Below, piece by piece: positions 1 to 35,593 of a DNA stretch of 64,000 bases. Location of the stretch: the NCBI RefSeq assembly GCF_963676685.1, contig NC_092354.1, positions 20,838,746 through 20,902,745 on the forward strand. The letters run 5' to 3'. How positions within the stretch are numbered: the first letter of the stretch is position 1; every line of letters begins with the position of its first letter. A program made the translations under genes and the position numbers. The notes below the pieces were generated by a model. It made no database searches. It saw only the letters and a list, made by a program, of their open reading frames with translations, and was not told where the DNA came from. Source of the stretch: Mytilus edulis. Taxonomy: Eukaryota; Mollusca; Bivalvia; Mytilida; Mytilidae.

Positions 1-52
1 TCTATGTAATTCTTATTAGTATATACCTTATTGCACGGTTAAGTTCTGAATA

Positions 53-346
53 AAAAAACAAGAAAGTGTCCCCATCCGCACTATCATTTTCTATGTTCAT
101 TGGACCATGAAAATGGGATGAAAACTCTAATTTGGCATTAAAATTAGAAAGATCATATCCTAGGGGTACATGTGTACTAAGTTTCAAGTTGATTGGACAT
201 CAACTTCATCAAAAACTACCTCAACCAAAAACTTTAACCTGAAGCGGAAAAGACGGACTAACAGACAGACGAACAAACGAACGAACAGATGAACGGAAGC
301 ACAGACCAGAAATAATAATGCCCATAAATGGGGCATAAAAGTTGAA
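53..346 (+). mobile_element. Dispersed repeat family D (ACGG/ACGA-microsatellite element)
   Basis: Shared body 'TTTGGCATTAAAATTAGAAA', 'AAGTTTCAAGTTGATTGGAC', 'CCAAAAACTTTAACCTGAAG', a run of GACGGACGAACA units, and an end 'GGGGCATAAAA'. Downstream of SMAD4. Confidence 0.85.
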
Positions 347-501
347 AATCATATTAGACACAATTTGTTTATAATGAAATTTACAAAAATGGTTCCCTTG
401 ACTTTGGAATGATATGTAAACATTCATAATATGGAAGTGAACACAATATTTGATTTAGTTATGCAAAATATCTTGTTTTCTTTGGTATTTTAGCCAAACT
501 A

Positions 502-650
502 CTGTGAATTCATTATTATAAGTTGGATACCAATTTTCGTTGGTTTCGCGAGTACATGTGAAATACCAATTTACACGTCCAAACAAACACAATATGCTTT
601 ATTCAGCAATCCACAGAAATTGATACCCACGGAAATAAATGAATCCACAG
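502..650. mobile_element. MITE family R (TA-flanked, CTGTG.ATTCATTA ends)
   Basis: Inverted ends CTGTGAATTCATTATTA and AATAAATGAATCCACAG, flanked by TA on both sides; body contains 'TTTTCGTTGGTTTCGCG'. Downstream of SMAD4, where part of its 3' UTR may lie (a possible AATAAA on the gene strand falls inside, near 598). Confidence 0.7.
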
Positions 651-889
651 TATACACATATTTACTGCATTTTGCAAAACAAATGTGACAATCCTTTATC
701 TCAGTGTTCATCGGTTAGTCTTACTTAGCTAAACATAATAGCACTATAAGTTTTTACCACAAAATAGCTACAAAAACAACATATTTACGGCACAGTTTGT
801 AATGCCGTTGCAACGAACATTTAAGTGATTTTTTTAAAGTGTCCGACCTGATCAGATTTCTACTTCCAAGAAAATATATATTTCTAAAT

Positions 890-25811
<24,922 letters not shown>

Positions 25812-26079
25812 CTGAAAGTTATAAAAGAAAGTTAGATTTGGTAATTTTTCTAACTCTACATGATTTTTAGGCATGAATTTAATGCTGAAAAAAAATAGGG
25901 TACAATGTAGGAACATTTTTGTACCAAAGAAAGGCAAATATTTTTTTCAACTGATTTCTTAGCAAGATAACAGTACACTGGCTCTGATTTTAAGAGAATT
26001 ATTATAAATAATAAATGAAAAAGCTTTACCAAGAGGCAGTATATTTATTATTCAAAGGGACAAACATAAGCTCTATTCA

Positions 26080-26195
26080 TGTATGGCACATTCGGCTGTG
26101 AACAATACTAAAACAGGCATCAGCTGATGTTGGAGCCTAGGACCCCATGGGGTTTATCGATGTTCCTTAGTCTGAAAGTTATAAAAGAAAATCAG
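26080..26195 (-). pseudogene. Broken partial duplicate of SMAD4 coding exon 1 (start-codon end and 3' splice site)
   Basis: Closely similar to 25713-25830: same order of exon body, ATG, short UTR and the 3' splice site ending ctttcag. On the gene strand it reads ATGGGGTCCTAG, so codon 4 is a stop where the real exon has CAG (Gln). A 10-nt segment next to the ATG is missing. It lies about 360 bp upstream of the real exon, where a spliceosome could in principle meet it first. Confidence 0.85.
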
Positions 26196-26234
26196 AAGCT
26201 GTCATTTGTTTTAAATTTATGCCTCACAAATATC

Positions 26235-26420
26235 ACATTTGTTTTTTTATTGTTTTTCGTTCATTATTTTGTGTATATAAATCAGGCTGTTAGTTTTCTT
26301 ATTTGAATTGTTTTACAGTTGTCATTTCAGGGCTTTCATGATAGAATATGGTATGGGTTTACCTAGTGTTGAAAGCAGTATGGTCACTATGGTCACCTAC
26401 AGGTATAATTGTGATGTCAA
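26235..26420 (-). mobile_element. Family A fragment
   Basis: 'AATCAGGCTGTTAGTTTTCT' and 'GGTATGGGTTTACCTAGTGT' match the middle of the family; both ends are missing. Confidence 0.65.
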
Positions 26421-27727
26421 AATTTTTATGGAACTTTTGTGATGTTTGGTATTGGTGGACAAATACATGTAGCATTACAGGGTTAAAACTTAAAGACTTT
26501 GGCAATGATAGTCCACAGCTTAAATGTTGTAGCCAACATAGATAGTCATATATAAGAAAAGCCGAAATTTGAGTAGCCCAAACCAAATTTTAGGGGCCAT
26601 TGCTGCTAATTTCATAACCTGAGCAATATTTAAGGTGTATTATACATGTAGATTGAAGCCAACGATAAAATATAGAAAGGACCTCTAGAGTTATTGGTCC
26701 ATAACACTGGGATAGCAGAAGCATGTCAGAAATCTCATGCATTTAAAAGTTGTCCACTACTTCTACAAATACGCTGCTACCATCAATAAGTTAATTATTT
26801 TGCCACTTTTGGATGCACATTTAAAATTTAGACAAGAAATAAGTATTAGTTGATTTGAATTTTTGCTATACACATGATACATGTACATCATATATACAGT
26901 GAATTTAAAAACATCTTGGATTTGTTCTAGTTCATCTTATGTAGGGAAGTCTTGAAGCATTCAAGACTACCTGCATTGGTGGCAGTATGAGGTAGGGCAA
27001 TGAAGTCTGGTATCGTTCTTGGGTAAAAAGATTTCTTCCGCACTCGGTCCTACAAGATGGTACTAAGTATCATGACTGTAAAGGGTTACTGTCTTATCAA
27101 TTGGTTTTACATGTAACAGAAAAATACAGACATATAATTAAATAACAATAAAACTTTTAAAAGTTTAAAACATGTTTGTTTATTTTTGATAATTCATATT
27201 TCTTTTCAATTACCACTTGTTCCTCAAATATTTTTTTAATAAATTTTTATTCCTTTGAATCCATCAATATTTATTTTAATTAATTTATTTTTTTATACAA
27301 TTCTTTATTTATACTTTCAGAATAATCAACAAGCAGATAATAATTTCCAAATAAACTATGCATCAAATCTATGCCATGTGCATGCTTTGTTTACACCTGA
27401 ACAAGTAAGAACAAAGAACAGCAGACTTAATACAAAAATTAAAAAATAAAAAAAAATATGGCCTCGTATGTTAATCATGTCCCCACTCCCAGCATACTAT
27501 GTCATAGCCAGACAGACTGGTGCCAGCTTCTGGAGGCCATTTGCCGGCTCCATTTTACTTAATCAATGAAACTTCAGGTGTGGAAATTATCTCCTCATTA
27601 ACATCAGGTTATTATTGATTACTTACCCGAGCAACGATCAATTGTTAAGTCATCATTTTTAATTCATGCTTAATTTATTTATTTTTTCATGGCGCGAGTA
27701 AAATCAAAATAAACTAATACGCCTGCG
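26421..27727. other. Spacer upstream of SMAD4
   Basis: Unassigned. 27475-27560 is less AT-rich and could hold a 5' UTR exon of SMAD4, but I found no convincing donor. Confidence 0.3.
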
Positions 27728-28010
27728 CTGATGTCGTTAAGTTTACTTCCGTTTTAATTTGTTGTTATTTGAAGGGGCACCTTGCAGGGGAAATGGGGGG
27801 CATCATTTTCATCGTATATTTTTAATCGCTTCCTCGAATTATTCAAACCAAACCATTTACAAATATTCGCTGATGTCGTTAAGTTTACTTCCGTTTTAAA
27901 TTGTTTATTCGAAGGGGCACATTGCAGAGAGAAAGGGGGCCATTATTTTTTTTATATTTATAATCAATTCCTCCAATGGTTCAAACCAAAAGTTAAACAT
28001 GTACAAATAT
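27728..28010. repeat. Two tandem copies of a 140-bp unit
   Basis: 'GCTGATGTCGTTAAGTTTAC' followed by 'GAAGGGGCACCTTGCAG' at 27728-27800, and again at 27868-27935, with a matching 'TTCAAACCAAA' tail. Confidence 0.82.
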
Positions 28011-28146
28011 TTTTAAAGTCATTTATCATACACAATACAAAAATAGCATTGCAATATTAAAAGCAAAAGTATAAAGAATAAAGTCATAAAATATACCAAA
28101 CTGACATTAAACAGTTAAAGGATCTTAAAGGAGCATGCACTTGCTA

Positions 28147-28390
28147 CGATATATACATGATATATACGATGATAGTATTAAAAAAAACAATTAACACTAA
28201 AATATGTGATTTTTTTCAGTTTTGTTCAATCACTAATGAAAGTTAAATAGTGAAATAATATTTCGCTTCTACCAGTATGGTTCAAATTGGCAAAATAATA
28301 AGATACATGATATATACGATGATAGTATTAAAAAAAACAATTAACACTAAAATATGTGATTTTTTTTCAGTTTTGTTCAATCACTAAAGA
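28147..28390. repeat. Direct repeat of about 85 bp, 154 bp apart
   Basis: 'ACATGATATATACGATGATA' through 'GTTTTGTTCAATCACTAA' is nearly identical in the copies starting near 28153 and 28307, suggesting a recent duplication. Confidence 0.88.
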
Positions 28391-28433
28391 AATATTGACT
28401 GATTCACTTGCAAGTATAACTCGATAATTCGAC

Positions 28434-29190
28434 CTTATTGAATCGTTGTATTAATAGGAACTTCAATTTAACCCTTAACTAATTTTCTAATTTTTAAGGG
28501 TTCCGTCGAACCCAGTGTCTCGCCTACTTTTGCTGGTAGTCGCAAGTTCAACAAAAAATTCGAAAAACTGTTTTCCTCTAGATATTTTAGTCTATCTTTT
28601 AATTGTAAGAGTTCTGTTCAAGTTTGGTAAAAATCAAGGAAATCTATATATATATAGTTTGTGAATCTAATAAATGTTTTTAAAACTTTAACTGCAGACT
28701 ATGTAATGTAAAATGGAAGAAAAACTAAGTCCATTTTTAAGTAAAGTATGGAAAAACATTTTTAACAAGAACAAAATTTTAACCAAATTTCCTTCTAGAT
28801 ACTAGCATTTGATCATAAACAAGTTTCTGTTCAAGTTTGGTACAAATCCAGGATAGTTTAAGAAAGTATTAAAATTTTAAAAACATTAACCACAGAGTGA
28901 ATGTAATGTTTCCTGGCAGAAAAACTAAGTCTATCTATAAGTAAAATACGGAATTCAAAATAGGATGATTTTTTTTACAGAATTTACTTTTGGATACTGT
29001 GTTATGAATATTAACAAAGTCTATCCACAAGTTCGGTAGAAATCCAGGATAGTTTAAGAAAGTTATTAAAATTTCAAAAACCGCTAACCATGCACACCGT
29101 GAATATGTGACTCGACGACGACAACGCCGACGACGGAATGTAGGTTCGCTTCATGTTTCGCTTTTTCGACAGTTGTCGAAGGCTCGACAA
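28434..29190 (+). mobile_element. Family J core-repeat element with GACGACGACAACGCC stretch
   Basis: Three diverged cores, each with 'GTTCAAGTTTGGTACAAATC'-like and 'AGGATAGTTTAAGAAAGT'-like words (about 28615, 28830, 29020). Then CGACGACGACAACGCCGACG (29112 on) and a terminal hairpin TTCGAC-AGTT-GTCGAA. Helitron-derived (HINE/pearl-like) layout. Confidence 0.65.
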
Positions 29191-29244
29191 AGAGAACAGA
29201 AGACAAACAATAGAAAACAAAACACAACATAGAGAACTATAACG

Positions 29245-29355
29245 CATCTAGCAACACGAACCCAACCAAAACTTAGGTGATCTCAGCTTCTCCGGAAGGG
29301 TAATTTAGCAGATCCTATTCCACATGTGGCAGCCGTCGTGTTGCTCATGTTAATA
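29245..29355 (-). mobile_element. Family L fragment
   Basis: 'AGCAACACGAACCCAACCAA' and 'GGTGATCTCAGCTTCTCCGG' correspond to the reverse of 48060-48165. Confidence 0.55.
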
Positions 29356-29771
29356 CAAACACAGTAAGAATTAATACGGAGGGTGACCTTCTTGAAAAGG
29401 GTACGGGATTGTAGTAACGATAGTATGAACTATCATATATTCAGAGTCCGCCGCCCGTTAATTGATATATTAACGGAAAAAATAGTAAGGTGGGATGTGA
29501 AGGCAAATCATAACCACCATCGACCATGGTTGAAAAGGAGGTACTATTTATTCTTGCTAGTCGTTTTTAGTAAATTATAAGCGGATTTAGTTTAAACAAT
29601 ATTTTATTTTTCATAAACTGCACGAAATATAATTATACAAAATAGAGATACTGGGCAGTGGCATTCGAAAACAAGAAAAAATCCGTCTCCCTTAAATTAA
29701 AAAAAAATGACAAAATTAGGAACAAACTGTATAAGAAACTCGTATAATATAATTTTCAAGCGGATTAAGGG

Positions 29772-29936
29772 CAGTGGCGGATCCAGAAATATTTATAAGT
29801 GGGGGCCCACTGACTGCCTAAGAGGGGGGGCCGCTCCAGTCACGCTTCAGTGATTCCCTATATAAGCAACCAAACATTTTCTCAAAAAAGGGGGGTTCCC
29901 CTGCCCTCCCCCTAAATCCGTCTCTGTATGGGATGT
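29772..29936. mobile_element. MITE family F copy
   Basis: CAGTGGCGGATCCAG at the left and CTAAATCCGTCTCTG at the right; interior 'GGGGGCCCACTGACTGCC'. Part of it resembles 22800-22880. Intergenic. Confidence 0.72.
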
Positions 29937-30779
29937 GATAATGTAGCCCACTACTTATGGAGCCGGCTACATATGAGGTTAATGCATAGGCCATTTACAT
30001 ATTTACATGTCCTTCTTCTAAAATTGCCTGCTTTACGACCCCCTCCCCCCCCCCCCACACACACACTATTTTCTGAGTCCAGGATATGCATCCGCAAGTA
30101 TATATAATATAAATACTTTCAAAAAGTCTTCATTAAGGCTATATACATGATATATATGGTTTATATAATGTTCCAAAGTGTCGCAAATTCATTTGATCAA
30201 GCCCTACTTTGGTATACATGACCTTTCATGACGTACGAGTACATAGACATATCTATATTATACTACAATGTATAATGTATATTTTTAATAAAGCCTTACC
30301 AAATTAAAGCCAGTCTGTTACCGCAGCCATTCAATTACTCAGTACAAGAATGTAAAATTCAAATCCAATCTCATTGTTCCTCTTCAAGAGCAATAGTTTA
30401 AAAATTGATAGGGAAGTACTGATATCTGAATAAATGATATTTTCGCACATTTAGCAGATTTTTTATCACACATCCGATTAATCCCATGAATCTTTGCACG
30501 TGACAAAATAAATCTCGTTAAAAAAAAAAACGTTGAAAATATATGAAAGTCTACATGGGTTAACAGGATAGCGGATAATGGCTGGCAAAATCTACAGAAA
30601 AAAATCATGGACCAAGATATTAGGAAAAGAGAAAAAAGGGGCCAAAAAATAAAGAAATGAAAAAAGTGTAATAATATAAAGAGTAGAGAAAAATGGTCAA
30701 TGTGTATTAGAATATAGAAAAATTACATAAAAATTACAAGACTAAAGAAATGAAGATAAGAGTGTTTTTCCTGATTACA

Positions 30780-31005
30780 AATCTTTGAATTTTTCGAAAA
30801 ACTAAGGATTTTCTCATCCCAGGCATAAATTACCTTAACCGTATTTGGCACAACTTTTTGGAATTTTGGATCTTCAATGCTCTTCAACTTTGTACTTGTT
30901 TGGCTTTTTAAATATTTTGATATGATCGTCACTGATGAGTCTTATGTAGACGAAACGCGCGTCTGGCGTACTAAATTATAATCCTGGTACCTTTGATAAC
31001 TATAT
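30780..31005 (+). mobile_element. Dispersed repeat family C
   Basis: 'TGATGAGTCTTATGTAGACG', 'AAACGCGCGTCTGGCGTA', 'ATCCTGGTACCTTTGATAAC'. Possibly SINE-derived; no A/B box confirmed. Confidence 0.7.
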
Positions 31006-32602
31006 ATCCGATTGCACGTGTTCAAATAATCAGGATTTTTCCAAATTAAAAAAACAACAACACCAGAATCAAACTTGACGTTGATCTACGCAACAATAGC
31101 TATAGGTCACACTACTACCGCCTGAAACGATGAACAAACCCCATACTGCATGTTCATTAAGCTTATACTAACCCTTGTTATCAAGTATATGTATGGTCGT
31201 ATGTGTTTTGTAGTTTAAACGTGAGAGTTGTGTACCTTTGTATAATGATGCATATTTATCATGTGATGTAATCTGTCTCTTTGAAGTAAACGTGCCATGG
31301 CAATATATGTGTTTTTATTGCTCTAAGCAGATATAACTGTAGCGGGCATGGGGAGGTAAACATATGTACCCTCATGTACGTAATATGGTGGAGGACCCTG
31401 GCACCCGGTCCTTATCCTTGGACAGTTAACAATTGTGTGGAAACACAACATCAGAGTAAACTGTAAAAACAAAACAGTTGCATAGGTTTTGACACGGTAG
31501 AGATCATAAATCACGAAACACAACCATGAACACAAAACGAATTTTGTTGTATCCAGCTGCATTCTATTTTTGCCTCTCTAAAGTCAGGGGCAGTAATTCA
31601 CTGTTTGCGTTTGATTTCTGCATGCCATATATATATATCGACGTATTATAAATCGGGCCGACGGGTTTCTTATTTGCTTTCATTACACAAGTTATTGTCC
31701 TTAAACAAGAGTTATGTTTGTTTTAATTTTTTTGTGGACCCGCTTTGGACCTTAATCCCTAAACAGTCAAGAAAATCATCAATGCCGATCTTCCTTTTGT
31801 GGTATGGAACCTTAATTGTGGTACGATGTCATAAAATCAGTACACTTATCCACAAGTTATGTTATCAGGAATTCAAACCAAGCAATTCATGTCAGGCTTA
31901 TTTGTGAGGAAAATACCACATGTCATGAAGGTATGACAGCGCTTAGCAATACTTGCATTGGGACTTTGATGATCGTTGCTTCAAATATCAGTTTGTGCAC
32001 CCTGAGACTGCTATATCAGTGTTCTATGTGATCTACCGATGCAGACTTAATAATTAGCGGTTTTGTACTAACATGAGCAACAAGACAGTTTTTGATGTGG
32101 TTCCTGTTACTCAGTCTCAGTTAGTTTAATATGTTGTGTTTTGTGTATTGTATGTTTTTCTTTCTTTTTAGCAATGTGGAATGAATGCATGTCCCTTTGG
32201 TATCCTTTGTCTCTCATTTTATGTACATGTGTGTATATATATTCCAGCTACACGACGTGCAGAGAGAACAATATGCAGCAGTAGTTTGACTTTGGAATTT
32301 TTAAAATGGCGGCCGTTACCATGGAAACAGCAAAAACACAAAAAATATCAAAATGCTCCAAATTCATTGGAATTTAAAACAGAAATATCTGTTGTCATGC
32401 AAAAATCTGCATTCACTGATGGACAATTTCGAAATGGCTGCTGTTAAGTGTCAATTTGCAGACCAGGGTGACATCCGGCCTCTATTGCAATGGCAATTCT
32501 AGTTTCTATTTGTTATTCTTGCCTTTGTGGGACATTATATAAAGATGACAGCCAGAAACATGCACTTCAACTTCGTACAACACCTTTAGATTACCATATC
32601 CG
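31006..32602. other. Intergenic stretch with an X-box-like site
   Basis: No gene recognised. AAAATGGCGGCCGTTACCATGG followed by AAAC at 32304-32328 joins a YY1-like word to GTTACCATGGAAAC, which is close to the RFX X-box. Confidence 0.35.
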
Positions 32603-32816
32603 ATTGTCTGGATGGGGGGGGGGGGGGGTCTGTTATTCTGTAAACATTTAATTTTCACCCCTTTTTTCTCTTATCTTCAAAAAATTAACCCCTTTTTCTC
32701 TAATTTTAAAAAAATTAGTCCACGCATTTCTCTAATCTTCATTTTTTGCCCGTTATTCTCTAATCTTCATTTTCTAAGGGCATTATTCTTTAATCATTTA
32801 ACCCCATTCAAAACCT
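32603..32816. mobile_element. MITE family I (hAT-like), CATATCCG target duplication
   Basis: ATTGTCTGGATGGGG + G-run ... ACCCCATTCAAAACCT, flanked by the perfect 8-bp CATATCCG. Interior 'CTTATCTTCAAAAAATTAAC' repeats. Confidence 0.88.
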
Positions 32817-33234
32817 CATATCCGCCGTTGAAATGCTCAGTAATAAATTTTTAAACAGTTTGAAAATGAACAGAAAATGCGGATTTTATCTCTCCGTGAA
32901 GGGTTTCTTTTTTAGAGGTTTCGGTCTGGTTTAATTTTGTAAGGAGACCAGATAATGAGATTGTATCAGCTGAAAATTATTAGACCGTTGATCATGAACT
33001 CGACTAAACATAAACATTAAACATTGTCCTACATACAAAGTAAGGAAATAAAAGAACACAATCCCCAAAGCGTAAAACTGCCATAGTCTTGTCTTGTATG
33101 AGGATCCTGTCTTTCAAAGGCACACCTCTGTCTCTGGTTTCAAGTTCAGAATTAAAAAGGGTGTGTTTTTTACTATTTAACCAGAGACAGTCTATACTTA
33201 TACATGTAGTACTAATAGACTGATTAACACCCTT

Positions 33235-33331
33235 GTGATTTCGTGTTTTTAAACATGTTAAACCTGGGATTTCAGGATTTTGTGTTTTTAAGTCCGAGAT
33301 TTCGGGATCAGGACCCCTCCTACCCCCCCTC
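33235..33331. mobile_element. Family H fragment
   Basis: Only the right half of the family is present ('TTTCGGGATCAGGACCCCTC' then CCCCCCTCATA), ending directly at the target duplication of palindromic element copy 1. Confidence 0.7.
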
Positions 33332-33339
33332 ATATATAG

Positions 33340-33445
33340 CACAGGCACTTGTTTCTATCCATACGAAGGTTGACTATCCATATAAATAGAAGCTTCTATT
33401 TATATGGATAGTCGACCTTCGTATGGATAGAAACAAGTGCCTGTG
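33340..33445. mobile_element. 106-bp near-perfect palindromic MITE (hAT-like), copy 1
   Basis: Runs from CACAGGCACTTGTTTCTATC to GATAGAAACAAGTGCCTGTG with about 53-bp arms and almost no loop (centre AGAAGCTTCT). Flanked by the perfect 8-bp duplication ATATATAG (33332-33339 and 33446-33453). Confidence 0.92.
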
Positions 33446-33451
33446 ATATAT

Positions 33452-33725
33452 AGTCCGAATAATTATGGCGTCTGGCAAGGCTATTATAATTTTTTTCTGT
33501 GACGCCATGCCCTTCCCAGAAAAAAAAATAGCCTTGTCAGACGTCATTACTATACACCTTATTGCTATTTGTCCGCCATTACTGGATATCACACAGGTTC
33601 CCGTAAAATTTTGATGTCACAATACAAAATATCTGACGCCACAATGGAAAAGTGATTGTTGTATGCGTCAAAAGTTCAAGCGGCCGGGTCAGCCGGGATT
33701 AGCGATAAGGTGTATTTGGACTAGC
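33452..33725. mobile_element. Family G-related hairpin element between the two palindromes
   Basis: TAGTCCGAATAATTATGGCG and GCAAGGCTATTATAA face AAATAGCCTTGTCAGACG (about 33530). A further TAAGGTGTATTTGGACTA lies at about 33707-33724, so a G-type element seems to contain extra sequence. Confidence 0.6.
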
Positions 33726-33750
33726 CTGTATTATACTATAGGCTCTATCA

Positions 33751-33846
33751 CACAGGCACTTGTTTCTATCCATACGAAGGTCGACTATCCATATAAATAG
33801 TTATATGGATAGTCAACCTTCGTATGGATAGAAACAAGTGCCTGTG
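33751..33846. mobile_element. 96-bp near-perfect palindromic MITE (hAT-like), copy 2
   Basis: Same termini as copy 1, 305 bp away, but with a shorter centre. Flanked by a different perfect 8-bp duplication, CTCTATCA (33743-33750 and 33847-33854), which shows an independent insertion. Confidence 0.92.
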
Positions 33847-34028
33847 CTCTATCATCCACAAAAATATTTGTGATAAGTTACAGAGCAATAGTAGTTTTAA
33901 GACTAAATCCAAAATGTTCAAAAGCAACACAACCTTTTTTTACCCATCAACATATTTAATACACAGAATCTTTTTAGTTCAAATGTTTCTAATGATTGTG
34001 GCATCACTAAATAGATTTGATAAATACA

Positions 34029-34223
34029 TGAGGGGGGATAGGACCTTTATCGGGACTCCGGGATCGGGTGTTTTTAAGCTCGGGATTGACCCTTTCAGGA
34101 TCCAGGAATTCTTTTTCTCGGATTTCGGGACCTCAGGATTTCGTATTTTTAAGCCCAGGATTTCGGGAATTCGTGTTTTTAAGCCCGGGATTTCGGGATC
34201 AGGACCCCTCCTATCCCCCCTCA
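34029..34223. mobile_element. MITE family H, TGAGGGGGGATAGGA ends, TACA target duplication
   Basis: TGAGGGGGGATAGGA ... TCCTATCCCCCCTCA, flanked by TACA. Interior made of 'TTTTTAAGCCCGGGATTTCGGG'-like words (about 30-bp period). Confidence 0.82.
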
Positions 34224-34319
34224 TACATGTATACAATTGTGACTTGGAATGGAGAGTTGTCTTATTGGCACTGATGTCACATCTTCCTATATCTATATAC
34301 ATGTAATATTGTTAATTTT

Positions 34320-35019
34320 ATATTGTAAGGTGCACAGATCTGTCATTAAACCTTCACCTCATTTTTTAAAGTTTATCATGTTTATAGGCAATTTTAATTT
34401 TCATATAGTAGTTAGCACAAAAATTAGGAGACATGATATTATTGCTAATGCCAGTAATGGTAGAATTCTGGGTCATCTTAATTATAATCTATAGAATTTT
34501 CAATAATTTGTCTAAATGCAGTTTTAATCGTGCTTTTTTTCAAAAATATAATAACATTTAAAGTATGGGTCACTGAACTTTGTTTCACACTACAGGTTGT
34601 GCAAAATTGTCACGTATAAAAGATTATGCATGGAAAATACAATTTCGTGTGATAAAAATAAAACAAAACCATAGAATCTAAAGATAAAATATGAAAATAT
34701 AGCTCTTATATCATGCTTTCAGATAAGTTCTTAATTTGAATAATTTGCTCATTATTCTGTATTCTGTAAACTCCACTTGCCTATTCCTCATTAAATGTAT
34801 GCACACTATAAATCATGTATAGGTATGCAACATATATATATATACCATTGTATAAAATGTATCATACAAAAGATTTAACAACACAAAAGAAAATATTCTT
34901 ATCACATTCAAAACTTACAAAGCACAAAATCATAGAAAGTGTTCATGAGCTGCACTCAGATCTGTTAATTGTGTCTTTTTGTGTCGGGATGTATAAGTAC
35001 CCGGCCACGTCCACTTGTA
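34320..35019. other. Intergenic, nothing recognised
   Basis: AT-rich sequence upstream of the GT11 gene; a 5' UTR exon and promoter should lie somewhere between here and 35570. Confidence 0.4.
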
Positions 35020-35445
35020 TTTTTTGTCTATCTGATGAGTTAAGCCTTTTTCAACTGATTTTTATAGTTCGTTCTTATGTTGTACTGTTATACCACTGTC
35101 CCAGGTTAGGGGGAGGGTTGGGATCCCGCTAACATGTTTAACCCCGCCACATTATTTATGTATGTGCCTGTCCCAATTCAGGAGCCTGTAATTCAGTGGT
35201 TGTCGTTTGTTTATGTGTTACATATTTGTTTTTAGTTCATATTTTTACATAAATAAGGTCGTTAGTTTTCTCGTTTGAATTGTTTTACATTGTCTTATCG
35301 GGGCCTTTTATAGCTGACTATGCGTTATGGGCTTTGCTCATTGTTGAAGGCCGTACAGTGACCTATAGTTGTTAATGTTTGTGTCATTTTGGTCTTTTGT
35401 GAATAGTTGTCTCATTGGCAATCATACCACATCTTCTTTTTTATA
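35020..35445 (-). mobile_element. Family A copy, long form
   Basis: Begins 'CTGATGAGTTAAGCC', includes 'CCACTGTCCCAGGTTAGGGG' and ends 'CATACCACATCTTC'. It ends about 130 bp before the GT11 gene's 3' splice site. Confidence 0.86.
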
Positions 35446-35593
35446 TTGAAGGTGTATGAACTATCAAAAGCAGTATAAAAAAATTTGCAACCCTGATTAC
35501 ACATAAATAACTAATACTGTACAGTTTTAACATCTTTTCATTGCTTTTACACATTGATTTTTCTTTTATAGGACTTGACTATTGCCATGGAGT

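Noticed and set aside
33824-34306. 160-codon frame overlapping a palindrome and family H
   Set aside because: The sequence is made of element ends and GFRDQ-like repeats; not a gene.
35582-35593. Upstream TTG start of the fucosyltransferase frame
   Set aside because: The ATG at 35594 in the same frame directly precedes the anchor; animal genes rarely start at TTG.
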